Source: Coprinus comatus (Eukaryota > Basidiomycota > Agaricomycetes > Agaricales > Agaricaceae). From it: a DNA stretch of 64,000 nt. The position numbers were made by a program, and so were the translations under genes. Each line of letters starts with the position of its first letter. Within the stretch, counting starts at the first letter, position 1. The stretch is from contig JAWPGT010000020.1 in the NCBI GenBank assembly GCA_034638255.1, forward strand, positions 124,001-188,000. Direction: 5' to 3'. The notes below the pieces were generated by a model, which saw only the letters and a program-made list of their open reading frames with translations, did not search any database and was not told where the DNA came from. Shown here one piece after another: positions 35,329 to 47,637 of this stretch.

Positions 35329-37244
35329 TAGAATAACTGGAACGATGGGGATAGAAGGGCGGTGTTAACCAAAAAGGAGTTTAATCGAGGCTGGGTTTAA
35401 AATGATCACGAAGTTTTCCAATATTAAATAACGGTATCCTTTCCATTTACTTTATATTAAGTATTCGAATACAAACTGTAGGGACCTCGTACGTTAGTTA
35501 CCTTTCTTCCCCGTTTGTCTAACGGATTGCAGTATATCGAGGCGGCACGTCACTCACAATCTTGACTTAAAGCAGACTCCTTCGACAGTCTGCACTCCAA
35601 CGGCTTTTAATCTTGGATATAAGACATGCGGTTGGTTTCTCTGGTTATGTATTCGGTGCAAAAAAGGAATTGAGGAAGTCAGGATTATCCGATATACAAT
35701 TAGTTCCCTGGTTGGGTCACATTTATCACTGGATTGCAATTTGCCGGATTAATTCAGAATTTAAACTCAGCAAGGGTCAGATGACAGACACAGCAATTGA
35801 TAAATGCGATATGAATAGAAAAAAATTCAAAGTCAGTGCTCCAGTGACGAGTGATTTGAATTGGTGAACTAACACCACAAATTTTTCCAAGGTACAAACC
35901 GAACAGCGCCTGGACACCCGGAATTTCATATCATAACCACATTTCTGTTTTTGCCGTAACCTCAACCTCCGAACATTCTGATTAATCCGAGGATTACATT
36001 TTGCAATTCATAGACAATTCACTGTGGATTTGGACGCTTACTTGAAGTTAAAATTAAGCATTTCGTAGGTATGTACCATAATTAGACCCTCAACGTGTCA
36101 TTTGGTGGCTAATGAACTTCGTTGATGGCTTCTGACATGTGGTCATGCAACCCTGTCGGGACCGGGAGCCGGAAACACGGACCCACAAAAGCCAATTAGT
36201 TGCCGAATATGACCTGACGTAAATGTATGTTGGGCGACATATTGTACGATTAATACATACTAGTTTTTTTGCGCTTTTTCGAAACCACAGCTGCAAAAGG
36301 AAGACTTAGTAGTGCCATATGGTGGACAGTGTGCGTTTGTATATCAATTGTGCCACCAACGACTTTCTTTGTGCGCGAAATATCTCATTCTAGAGATTTG
36401 ATCGCCATATTCTTGGCACATAATGAGATCCGAAAACAGATTTTCATAATTCTTAGTAATGACTGTTGACCCTTTTGTACTTATCAAGATGACCCTCACA
36501 CGTTCCCCACCTACAATAGGTCAAGGTTTGTCAATTTTCTTCCCCAAGGCTATGGACTCTGGGAACGCGATGTAGAAGTTATTGTATCCGGAGAATGATA
36601 TACAGTTACTACTACAAGTATTGAGTTGGTTTCATAAGGTATGATTTCGAAATGTGGTTGTGCCTAGGGTGTTGTCGGCAGCATTATGTTTTTTGGTAAG
36701 CAGGGACTTAAGTGTACGTTATCGATGCCCTTTCTTGATTCAACGTAACTCTAATTATATTGGACTGGGCGTCTCAAAGTTTAGCCCTCATGTCCCTACA
36801 CAATTGAACGAAGAAAAGAAGAGGTTGAAAGTCAGTTCAGGTATGTAAAAGAACCACACTTCCTTTACAAAAACGTGGCTTACTTTAATTTTTATTCGAT
36901 TGCAGTCAGTGGAGGTTAGATTTATAGTATGCGTGATGGAACGTAAGGTAGGAACAAATCTGGACTATTTTTCACGTCTCCCTGAATTTTAGTGCGCCGG
37001 AAAGTTGCATTTCCTCCGATATGAGAAAGGGTTCGTCATTCGTGGTAACAACCGCAGGTGAGTGTTTGTGATATGAACGAGTGACCGAGCACACCACACA
37101 AGCTTGGGGGGAGGGGGAAATCTCAAGAGGGTGAAGAATGCTAGCCTTGCGGGGTGGGAGTTGGTCCGCTGGAGGTTGCTATAAGACGATGTAAGATTCC
37201 CAAAGGTGAAATATCCTCCCAAAATTCCCCTATTTCTCTCTAAC
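35329..37244. other. 1.9-kb gene-poor stretch
   Basis: Only short unsupported frames are present (35613-35867 plus, 36269-36469 plus, 36989-37246 minus). No repeat or RNA gene is recognised. Confidence 0.35.
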
Positions 37245-38020
37245 ATGCTCTATCCCCACCTGCATGATATTCGCCCGCTCGACTGGTATCAGATTCACAT
37301 ACACACTCCCATTTTCCCCTCCCAAAAATCTTCATACTCTTCTCTAGCTGGTGCTCTGGAACCGGCTACAAAATCGCTTTCGGCACGCTTCGTCAAGCCC
37401 ACACGACGACAAGTACCACAATACAAAACGAAAAATCTCTCTGGTGGGAATCCTGTCTGCGCAACACCAATTCTGTTCGATTATTACGGATACCAGAACC
37501 AAGGCGTTCCACTACACGACTTCATTACTTTGAGCCATAATGCTCTAGCCAACAATGTTTCCGGTACATATGACGCGATTTTTTCACACCTCAATCTCAC
37601 GCAAATCACACTTTATCTTTTGGTACGCTACCATTACCACTTCCGCCAAAGCAGGTTGCTAACATAAAAATTAGTGGAAGGGTTATGAACACCTTTCATG
37701 GTCATGTACAGTCCCAGTCAGCCCATCAATTTCACGCGCACAATTAGGAACACTTATCGCAATGCAACTCTGGAGATTCATTGAGGTGAGTTTATCTTTT
37801 TAAAATACTACTCCACTTGGATCGTTAATCCTAAATCCACTTTTAGAGCGTCAAGAAATCCGACTGCTTTTGTCCAGAATGGAGCCTTGGATGTGACTCG
37901 AAGATCAGATTCGAAGACATTATCCTTCTAGGACTATACAACATATACGATGACGTCTGGCAAATCGACGTCGCAGTTGACTTTCCTGTTACACCAAACG
38001 CACAATCCACTTTCAATTAG
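37245..38020 (+). CDS. unknown-family protein, dispersed diverged copy
   Basis: Fifth member of the family found in the inverted arms. Exons 37245-37622, 37675-37785 (again exactly 111 nt) and 37847-38020 join in phase 0 to 220 residues. Conserved marks are HTPIFPSQKSSYSSLAGAL, a basic TRRQVPQ, FDYYGYQNQGVPLHDF, LNLTQITLYLL, WKGYEHLSW, QLGTLIAMQLWRFIE and ILLGLYNIYDDVWQIDVAVD. It differs widely from the arm copies, has extra Cys residues (CFCPEW) and a longer tail. The function is unknown; strict conservation of exon layout argues for a real protein. Confidence 0.75.
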
Positions 38021-39073
38021 CTGTTTCTCGTCTTTTTTTTCATCAGGTCCCCTCAGGCTCGGGTTGTGTCAACAATCGTATGCATTTCGTTATTTTGCTT
38101 TGTTTTTTTTGCGTTCTCCAGTTACATGTTACATTTATAATTTATAATCTTAGCTTTGTTTTACGTTTTGTTCTCGTTCTGCTTAATATCCGGCTTTTAC
38201 AACATAGTTGTGTCTTGCTTTCAAGTTGTCTTAATTGCTTATCTATGTACATTGATACTATCTAATTATATCGTCTAGTAGAAGTTTATGATAAACTGTA
38301 ATTAACACTATCAATAATGTTAATCACCAACCTTTCCACTAGTTCGTCTGAGCAAAATGTGTCCGTTTATCATTCTAACATTTAGTGGAATTCGGTAAAT
38401 TTTGATCATAAAAATGAATCCCATTAGCTATTCGTAAAATATATATTTGTTTGTAACTCTCGGCAGTAGTAGCCTATGGCTGCAACCTCTTACAGTCAAT
38501 CACCGGCAGATGGGACACCACTAGTCAAAATGAATTTTTTCAAGTCCCACCAAATTTCTTGGTCCCGGACTTTAGTACAATATCTTTCTTATATATAGGC
38601 TTATTTACACTTTAAATATGGAGTGTTTATGTTGTTTTCTGCTACTACCAACATCAGTTTTATGTCCAAAAATACACCAAAATCCCGGTTTTCTACTAAA
38701 ATTCCTTCTTTTACTCATACCACCATGAATTACATGCATATACTCTGGCGTGATGTTTCTAGACACTCATCCCACAAAAAGATGCGATTATAAAGTAGTA
38801 ATGTGACTATCCCAATGGCTGGTGTAGATTGGGATAAACACTGACCTTATAGATTGTACAAACTTACTATCTCAAATAATTCTGATAGATAACTCAGTCA
38901 ATGCAATAGCCAAAAAAAAGCAAAGCAATATTTTCATATTATATATATATATTAAGCAACATTTAGTATTTCTCCGAGGCGACTCAACTGAACGGTCCCA
39001 TTGGCCAGTAATTGACTGTACATAAAAGTCATTGAAAATTGTTGATGATAAATAATTAACACCATTTTATAAT
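38021..39073. other. AT-rich intergenic
   Basis: No gene is seen. A TA dinucleotide run lies at 38940-38952. It ends at the tRNA-Ile 5' end. Confidence 0.4.
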
Positions 39074-39147
39074 GGCCGACTAGCTCAGCTGGTTAGAGCG
39101 TCGTGCTAATAACGCGAAGGTCTTGGGTTCGATCCCCACGTTGGCCA
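39074..39147 (+). tRNA. tRNA-Ile (AAT), copy 1
   Basis: 74 bases without an intron. Acceptor GGCCGAC pairs with GTTGGCC allowing a G-U pair, discriminator A. The D arm is GCTC...GAGC, the anticodon loop CTAATAA carries AAT, and the T arm TTGGG/CCCA-type has loop TTCGATC. A T10 run about 18 bases downstream is a strong RNA polymerase III terminator. Identical to the copy at 63537-63610. Confidence 0.96.
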
Positions 39148-39322
39148 CTTACGAACATGCCGCAATTTTTTTTTTCTCGGTCCGACCGATTTTCCCCGGA
39201 ACCACATATCTTGCCAAAAATGGAGAATGGAATGATATGACACCCAGTTCCGCATTAGTCCATCAACTTTTTATCCGACCCGACACAACGTTTGTTGCTT
39301 TATCCACCCCCACCCACCCCCT

Positions 39323-40260
39323 ATGAACCTGAACCTGAACCTGAACCTGAATCTAAATCTAAATCTACATTCCCCCAAGTTTCAATGTGGATTTCGTCGT
39401 CAGGCTTCAACATTAACTTCTAAACAATCACATTTTCCATTTCCTAAACATCCACGTCCTTCACCTCATGAAATCTTTCATTTACCACGTACAGCAACAC
39501 CTACAGAAATCAAATCACGCTGTTCGTTTCTCTTTTTTCCTATTCTTAATCTAAACCCACCTAAACTAAAATATCTTCTTTTTATTTTTGTTTCACAATT
39601 ATTGATATCCACACAATAGATTACGACCTAGTTCGATATCATCATCCCGATTCACCTTATGCTCGTTCTCATACACCCAATGCATCACAACGAAATACTC
39701 GATTTCAATCCATCTTATCAGCTTATAACACTCTTCGTTCACCTTTATCAAATAATTCAAATTCTTCTTCACAAACTCATTGGGCAAAAGGAGCTTATGG
39801 TCATGGACCTGGATTTGATCCATATATGGCTGAATTGAATAGACGAAGAAAAACTTATGAACATAGTGAATATCTTAAAAGACAGAGAGAAGAGAAAGCT
39901 AGAGAGGAAGAAGGTAGAGAGAATGATAACAATAATGGATCGAGAGATAAAGTGGTAGTTGGACTTGCGGTTTTTGTGCGTAAATTTCCATTCCAGTTTC
40001 TCTCATGAATTGCTAAATACCTGTAGGCGTTAATGGCTGGATTGTATCCAAGCTTATTCCTCATGCCTTTCCATATGGAACAGAGACACAGGTCGGCTGC
40101 CATCAACCTTGCTCAGGCTAGAAACGACGCGCAAAACGTTGGTCATGCCAGGAGAGAAGAAGTCAGACGTCGGGTGAAAGATATTAAGGCATCTAGAGGT
40201 GAAGATGAGGCAGACAAGTCATCGGAACGAAGACAGCCATCCACCTCTTTAATGGCGTAA
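39323..40260 (+). CDS. J-domain (DnaJ-like) protein, probably mitochondrial
   Basis: Exons 39323-39521, 39620-39975 and 40027-40260 give 262 residues. The N terminus is an (NL)n run encoded by a hexanucleotide repeat, then a basic stretch FRRQASTLTSKQSHF that could be a mitochondrial presequence. A J-domain follows: HEIFHLPRTATPTEIKSRYY and DLVRYHHPDSP, with the HPD signature, then FQSILSAYNTL. Next come a charged coiled-coil-like helix (RQREEKAREEEGREN) and a single hydrophobic helix (VVVGLAVFALMAGLYPSLFL). J proteins stimulate Hsp70. The first intron uses donor GTTCGT. The placement and tail suggest a membrane-tethered mitochondrial J protein; the start in the repeat is uncertain. Confidence 0.78.
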
Positions 40261-40324
40261 TTATATCACTATTTATTCTCGTAAACATGTATCACACACT
40301 ACTTATGTCTACAACAAACACCCC

Positions 40325-41187
40325 CTAGTTCACCCAATGATCGCAAAGGAATCCAACGACGAATGCATATACTGCTTGATGGAAAACATCAAGCAGCTGA
40401 CCACTAAGAGGAGCATACCTTCAAAGGTTTTTTTTTTGGTTATCAGTATACCCGACAAAGTTCAAATGTATGTCAGAATCTCACCAATTTTCCTTCATTC
40501 GTTGGCATATAGCCATCCCATGATCAGATGTTGCTCTCACTCCTGTAAACACCAAATCACTAACACATCCTCTCAAGCCATAATAACTCATGACACCCCG
40601 AAGACCACCTAAGATAACACCTTGACCAAAGTACGCTCCCCAATGACATATGGCTGGAACTTGAGGTGTTGGTTTGAGGGTGGTCAAATCTTCGGGCAAA
40701 GTATCCTTGTCGAGTTCAACAGATGAAGTAGAAGCCTTTTCTTTGCCTTTGTCGTTGCCTTTCAAGCCATTGGACGGGTTCGTAGTACACTTGTGACACA
40801 TACCCCTAAAAAGGCTCAAGACTGTTTGACCTGGAACAAAGCTCGATTGCCGTCCAGTGAAATGTCTTTCGACCACTTGTGTAATACTCATTCTACGTAT
40901 TCATAATCAGTGGGCATATAGAAAAAAAAGGCTTTTTTTACGTACGCAGTAACGCCAACTAGACCAGCACCTAAACCATAACAAAAAGCAGCCCAAACAC
41001 CATACTTTCCAAGATTAGTATCCGGATTGTAATTACGCAACCTATGCGAAATAGGTCTGCAAGGATTGAAAATACGAGCTTCAGGATGAGGATGTTGGAT
41101 TGGTTGGAATAAGACTGTGTAAGTCTCGGTGTAAATGGGTTCTCGGTGTCGTGTGATTGGAATTGCGTGAACTTCGTGGTAAGTCAT
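40325..41187 (-). CDS. conserved basidiomycete membrane protein of unknown function
   Basis: Exons 41187-40946, 40892-40485 and 40418-40325 give 247 residues. Blocks seen are ITRHREPIYTETYTVLFQP, YGVWAAFCYGLGAGLVGVTA (hydrophobic helix), MSITQVVERHFTGRQSSFVPG, GAYFGQGVILGGLRGVMSYYG and the last exon LSGQLLDVFHQAVYAFVVGF. I have met similar uncharacterised proteins in mushroom genomes. It converges with the J-domain gene, the stop codons being only 65 bases apart. The linker NGLKGNDKGKEKASTSS is low-complexity. No function is known to me. Confidence 0.65.
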
Positions 41188-41580
41188 TTCTGGTTTTCTG
41201 CGTTTTTTCTGAAGAGACCTGAGACACCCGTCCTTGCATTTATGGAGCTACGGGTCTTACACGTTACAACTCCGACTATTAAACTACGTCATTATGACGT
41301 ATATTGATACTTTCGCTTCAAGAATGTACACTAACGCATTTCGTGCTCTATAATATGCCAATGGTTGAAATCTGATTATTAACTCCAGGTGAACCGTACT
41401 TTATATACCTTACTACTAGTAAGCGACTTTGTCATGGTTTAATTCTTTCTCGGTCGTTGTTTCTTTTTTGAGAGTCTGGAGTCATTCAAGAAAAGTGATA
41501 AATTCCTCTCCGACATCAGAAAGAATCGGGTGATTTAGGGAGAAGAATAGGCCCAACCAAGTTATTGGCTTGGTGGATAC
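41188..41580. other. 5' flank of membrane protein gene and left flank of MITE
   Basis: No gene is seen. It ends with the 9-bp sequence GGTGGATAC (41572-41580) that is repeated right of the MITE. Confidence 0.5.
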
Positions 41581-42432
41581 CAGACTCCTTCCCAGTCCAC
41601 GTGCCGCTCCTTATATAAGCGACTTGTAAACAAGGGCTTGTCGCGTCAGCGGACTGGCACAACTTGTGTGTGGCTTTATTTGATATAAACTTCTAAGACC
41701 CGTGTGAACCCAGCAAACAAAGCGTACTTCCCGCGCCCAACTATTCAATTTAGTAACAACAGAACTGATGCCGGTCGGATGCCGGTGGTGGATCCTGATA
41801 CAAGAACCTTGGGAAAGCCTTGGTTGTCCCCTCGGCGGAAGGGCTACCATATACAATGGTATGAAAATGTTTATTCGACCCGAATTCGACCTCGTAATCA
41901 GGCGTATTTCTGTGCGTAGTCTGTTTTAATTTTGAACTATCTCGAAAGCCCATTTAAATGTGATGTCGGGCTCATGCTTATGCATTAATATATAAAAGGT
42001 CTGTAATACTAGATATATCACATATGAGCAATGTTCCATGATCTGTATATGGTGTGTGATCAAACTCCAATGTTAACTTCCATTCATTCATGAGTTGTCA
42101 GAGTTGTAGCACTTCAAGGATTGAGAGTGGCACTGACCCGGGGTAAATAAGATGGTGGTGTGAAAAGCATGTGTCTACTTATTTAATACACAACTTCCTG
42201 TTTCCTCATGTGTCGGGATGACCCCCCGCCCTGCCCCCGCCTTCCCAATTGTGTAACTTCCGAATTTGGATAGGGTGCGCATGATGGCCGCTGTTTGTGC
42301 ATTTCACACGGGTTAGCGGAAGCTCCAGGACAAATAAAGCCACACACAAGTTGTGCCAGTCCGCTGACGCGACAAGCCCTTGTTTACAAGTCGCTTATAT
42401 AAGGAGCGGCACGTGGACTGGGAAGGAGTCTG
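41581..42432. mobile_element. Mutator-like MITE, 852 bp, 102-bp perfect TIRs
   Basis: The first 102 bases (41581-41682) are repeated exactly in inverse orientation at 42331-42432. The outer ends read CAGACTCC. The element is bracketed by a 9-bp direct repeat GGTGGATAC (41572-41580 and 42433-42441). Long near-identical inverted ends with a 9-bp target duplication are the mark of Mutator-like elements. The 648-bp interior has no transposase, only short frames, so it is non-autonomous. Perfect arms imply recent insertion. Each arm contains a TATATAAG TATA-like sequence. Confidence 0.9.
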
Positions 42433-43600
42433 GGTGGATACTATTTGTTATTATACCCTTGATGGATGCAATCTTACCGGTACATTCCTATGTATGATGG
42501 TATTAACAACTTTGTCCGTTACTAACCGTAATTTGGCGAAACCTGGGCGAAACCTTGGATACCGATATCAATAGATTATCCCACTAAATCCGGAAACAAT
42601 CAAATTGCAATGCAAGAAATCTCCTTGTATATGACAAATACTACGCAGTGCGTCCTCCTCTGTCGAGGTATTTTGGAGGCTTGGTCGTATTTCGTACTGG
42701 GTAAAACCTGTAATATCCGTGATATCCAGTCTAACGATATTATTAGCGAAATTTAACGATACTAATGTAGAGTAGGAGCTTACCCCCAGAATTCGTAAGT
42801 CTCGATTTGTTTTGTCAAGGTAGGAAAGTCGTCATCCAAGAAAATCATTAGATGAATGGATTTTTCGAGATCCTCGATTATATCATCGGGGTTCAACCAC
42901 CTTCAATATCGAATCTATGGTCACTGTTGAACAACTTATTATCGCGGTACCACGTAAGGATGGCTTCTAAAACATCTTCCGTTAGAGGATCAGGATGAGT
43001 AGTTTCTGTCTGCGAGAGGTTAGGATGTCATGCCAGATTGTCAATATAGCATAATTAATGAGAAGGAGATTATCTCATCCAAATGTTTAGTAGCATGCGT
43101 ATACAATGATTTCCATAGGTTTGCTTTCTCAATTTTTGTTATCAGAGATTCTCTCCTAGAATATCTGCAAACTCGATCAACATCAAGATGGCAAGGGTGT
43201 GTGTCAATTGAGAACGTACACCAATGCATCATACAGCAAATAGTTAAGCTTTGTTTTCTGCCTCCACTAGACTGTTATATATACCTTGACAAAGATACAG
43301 TCGACCTGCAAGGAGTTTGTGTATTTCTCGCTTTGAAGATAAATAAGTGTATTGATGTCTTTGGACAAGGTAGTCTTGTGCTTGACCTAACAAAAGAATG
43401 TTCAAATGAAATACCATAAACGGATGGCGACATAAGATACCTTGTGCCCAATCAGGGAGTTCTTGAAGTCATTCATAAAATCTTCGAGAGCTATAAAAAA
43501 AAATCACAATAAATCTTGAATGAAAAAATACGATACTAAGTCTATCATACTTACTTTGTCGATCAACTGGGGTCGATTCGAAAGGGCTCTCATCTAGAAT
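42433..43600. other. right flank of MITE, gene-poor
   Basis: ORF 43030-43419 (129 codons, plus) has no recognisable domain. The ORF crossing the MITE edge at 42380-42574 is chance. Nothing else is supported. Confidence 0.35.
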
Positions 43601-43609
43601 CAGATATTA

Positions 43610-44212
43610 GTGACCCCCTGCTGCTCTCAAAGATTATATACAGTGTTCACTAATATGCCGTACAACAGTAGAAGAAAAGTATTCAGATTCGATTATGATA
43701 GCAAGACAATAGAAGCTCCCCTGATGGCGAAACCTGATGGCGAAACATTAGCTTTCGAAGAACTCTTACAAGTCAAATTTTATCCAACTCCTTCAAGATG
43801 AAGTTGAGGCTTGGATGGATGTATATGGAAGTGTTCAAGTACGTTCATTTCTAGTCATACAATCTATGGTTCAAGCACTTTTAAATACCATTTGTTGATA
43901 TAAATGATGAAACTAAAACTACTCTTTAAACAGACGCGATGACAAGAAATTCCCACCATTTGCAATGAGACCGATCTATATGATATCGTTAATCATATGC
44001 TTCATTATTTTAGCGATGATACTCCAATGGAAAATAATTGGTGGTACACTGCTAATTTCGACCGACAATATTATGATCCTAATAATGACTGGCGATATGT
44101 TTTCTATTTATATGCTCTTGGAGATATGACGTTGAATTCGTCTGTGGGTGATGAAGAGGCGGTACATATGAAAAGGTTGTTTGTTTATTATTTGGGTGTT
44201 TTTAGTAGTTAA
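43610..44212 (+). pseudogene. small unknown gene, duplication copy 1, premature stop
   Basis: An upstream exon encodes NMPYNSRRKVFRFDYDSKT ... ELLQVKFYPTPS. A second exon begins near 43945 and encodes IPTICNETDLYDIVNHML, HYFSDDTPMENNWWYTANFD and LGDMTLNSSVGDEEAVHMKR, ending at a TAA after VFSS. In the tandem copy (51729-52055) the same codon is TAC and the frame runs on for 37 more residues, so copy 1 appears truncated by a nonsense change. The family is not recognised. Confidence 0.5.
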
Positions 44213-44388
44213 CTAGAGGAGCCTTGGAAGGTATAGGTTCCGTGATTAGGGTAGACTGAGAATTGTTCTGTACGCTGTACAAGTGTGAAGAGGAGTTTAC
44301 AAATGTAAATCTTCAATTTGGTTCACATAAAAGGCATTAGAAGTTGTTGGTATAATCATTACATTCAGAGGTATCTCTACTAAATAAT

Positions 44389-47300
44389 TCACGACGTAGT
44401 TAATCCATCTAATACATAGAAACGCCTTGCAACAAGATCATCATAAAAGACAACCCTACACTTTTCTTCATCAATCACCAATGTCCGTCCAAATAGCAAT
44501 TGATGCTTAAATTTTTTCACTTCAAACAACGGCACAGCATCAGCAGACCCATCACCAGCCCATTCATACCGGATGATGTCTAGATTATTTCCATGACCGT
44601 GTTTCACAAATATAGCTCTAAACCCAAAATAGACTGTGAATTCGGAAGCTACACATTGATACTTTCCAAGTCGGGTCACTGTGTAAGTCTTCAAGGGGTC
44701 AGCATTGGATACAGATATTCCAAAGAACTGGTTGCGGGCAAAAATAATGATCCGTGTCTCATGTGGGAATCGTAATGGAGGTGAGATTTGAACCTTAGGG
44801 TCATTGGTTACCGAGATTCGGAATGCTTTGGTGATGCTCTGGGGTTTACAAGAGTTTTCGTAGGGAACGACGACACAAAATTGTATGAAAGTTGTCATGT
44901 GCACTACAAACCAGAAAGGGCTTATGAAATCGAAAAACTGCGCGATGAAATGATTATTTAAATAATTGTCACAAAGAACAACGAATCTTACCAATGACTG
45001 CTCCGTTATGCAACGCCCAGCGTTGAGTTCGAGAACGTGTTTGGGTTCTTCGCAGTCTTCATAATGAAAGAATGAAACTTTGATGATGTTGCGTAGCAAT
45101 AACTTCTCCATATAGTATGTGTTATTTAATGCTGTGCCGTGACTTGGACGAGGTGAGGAAAACGTTGCGAGAAGTGTTGAAACAAGGCTAGCATCAGGTC
45201 CATGTCCAACAAGATCAACTTGATATATCTTAACGCCACATGGTTCATGACCCTTTTCTGTAAACGGTATGTATTGAGTTCGGAGAGACGGCATGAGACT
45301 GGCAGGTACCTGTAGCAGATATGCGGAAGGATAACCTGCGTTTCGAGCTGTCCACCCAAATCGCATGGAGGTGCTCTTCCCGCTTCTTCAAATCAATCAA
45401 CTCTTGACACTTTCGGTCTCGACTGTCAAGATCAACGTAGTAAACAAATCCGAGTCTCGTAGATACTATCATCCATCGACCACCAGGAATAATGCGACTA
45501 AATTTGATGGGACCCAGGGTCATGAGGTCATACTCGGTACAAGGAAACATATAATCGTCAGTTGTTTTCCACACTTTTGAAGCCTCAAGTCGTTGCAAGC
45601 TCCACTTCTGCAGTTCCTCTACAGTATAATCTTCAAGCTCTTCCTCCAATCGCGCCCCAGTTGTGGATTCTAGCTCGTGTATAATAGGTCCCCAAACCAG
45701 CCGGGAAGTTGTCGCAGTAGAAAGTAATCTAGAAGTCTGAAACATATGTGTATATAATTAGTGGATAGTTTATGAAAGATAGATACGCGGAGAAACATGC
45801 CTGTTGGAGTGACGCAATGCTTTTCCCATCCAGATACATCAAAATCTCATGTAAAAGTTCCGGCGGCAAAGACTCAATTCCACTTGGTTCACGTTTCAAA
45901 TTAATGGTACAGTATTTTACGCAAGAGTGGAAAAGATCAGAGAAGAGAGTCCATGGAAAGTTAAAGGATAAGCGAGGTTTGAGAAGAGGGGGTGAACATG
46001 AGCGAGTCGCCTGGGCCGGTCCACTGGTGATTAATTCCGGAAGAATAGGTTCCGCCTCGAGGATGTCTGCCGATGGGTGATGAGAAGGATAGAATACCAT
46101 CCGACCGAGTTCTTCGCTGAAAGAAAATTCACCGGAATCGAACGACCCGTTTGCCATGTCAAAATTTTGGACCTCGAACTCGATATTAGTCCCATCTGGG
46201 TTCCAGGCGTAATGAATGATATCCATTTCAGAGTAGTCCAAAACGACTGTGGTTGAAGGACCGCAGTACATGTGGTTAACCCGATAGATATCTGCATTAT
46301 ATTCACCAAGCATTGTCATGGTAGCATTCTTCGGGTCGTCGTGCGGGATATGGATTCCTTTGAATTTATTTTCTGCAAAGAGGACTATGCGTGTTGCACG
46401 AGGGAATCGATAGGGTGGTGAGATAACTATGCTACGCCTTATAGCTGGCATGGGGATGTTGAATATAGTGTTAACTCCCATAGGTTGGTAAGAATTGTGG
46501 CAAGGGGTGATTGTGAAAAACTTGAGCGAATCGTGCGTGTGCACCACGAAGCAGAATGTGTTAATGAAAGACAAGAACTGTCAGAAGGTTAAATGGCGGT
46601 TTTTGATCGTTCTACATGAAATTAAAACTTGCCTGCGAGGGCCCTGTACAAGCGAGGTCGTGCAATACCATATGAGGCGTTTCATCATCGTTTGGCGGAA
46701 CACCTTCATAGTAGAACACTCTAATTTGCATGATCTCATCCGAGGTAAGATGATCAACATGATAGGTAAATTGATCAACATAATAATGATTGTTTAAAGT
46801 TGAAGCACTGCAACCACCGCGTGAGGAAAGGCTTGAAATGTGTGTTGCGACAAGATTAGCATCAGTCCCATGACCAACTAGATCGACTTGATTAATGACA
46901 ACAGACGATGATATGCGATCCTGTTCTGGTATACGTTGAGCTATAGTGAGAGTGTAAACTGTTTTATGGAAAATATCACCTGTAGCAGAGATACGAAAGG
47001 ATAATGGGTACTTTGATTCATCAACCCAAATTGCAAAGAAGATGTATCCTTCCCGACCTAGGTTGATCAATTCTTGATATCTCCGTCCTGGGCTGTCGAG
47101 GTCAATGTGATAGACAAGACCAGCAAAGTTGGCAATTATCATCCATCGACCTCCGGGTATAATGTGATGAAATACAATTGTACGATCTTCAGGAAAATAA
47201 CATTCCTTAGAAAGGAATGTGAAGGGATACTTTGCTTTCTTCCAAGATGAAAAAGCTTGAATTCGACGCAGACACCATTTTTTCAATTCTTCGGGCTTGT

Positions 47301-47637
47301 AGACTTCAAAGTCTTCTTCCAGTCGGGTACCCATTGTCTCTTCTAGTTCGCGCGCTACATTGGACCAAACACTATGGGAAGTTATGGTCCGACATAAGAA
47401 TTTGGAAGTCTGTTGAGGATAAGTAAAAATACTGACAGAATACGCGACTGAACATACCAGTTTGAGGGAAAGTGTGCTCTTGGAGTCAAGATATCCTGTA
47501 ACGCGGTAGATCACCTCGGCTGGTAAAGATTCAATGGTAGCATGATGTTTCCGAGTTTTGAAACGAAGGCTGCGAACAAAGAAAACAACCGGAAGATGCA
47601 GATATGCAAGCCAAGTTAGTCTCCATGGTCTAGACAT
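44389..47637 (-). CDS. bimodular F-box protein, copy 1
   Basis: Two complete F-box units are encoded in one continuous frame, with no stop or start codon between them. The start is taken at MSRPWRLTWLAYLH (47637), a membrane-anchor-like segment. Module A has F-box IESLPAEVIYRVTGYLDSKS, then WSNVARELEETMGTRLEED, HHIIPGGRWMIIANF, INQVDLVGHGTDA and SPPYRFPRATRIVLFAENKF. Module B starts directly after with IESLPPELLHEILMYLDGKS, then WGPIIHELESTTGARLEEE, SRIIPGGRWMIVSTRLG, IYQVDLVGHGPDA and SPPLRFPHETRIIIFARNQF, ending GLTTS. Several introns of 48-60 nt interrupt each module at matching places. F-box proteins bind Skp1 and select ubiquitination substrates; the target is unknown. Confidence 0.75.

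Noticed and set aside
41704..42574. ORFs inside and across the MITE as transposase or host gene
   Set aside because: They are short, overlap on both strands and have no catalytic motif.
43030..43419. 129-codon plus ORF
   Set aside because: No domain, no intron context, and overlapped by minus-strand frames.
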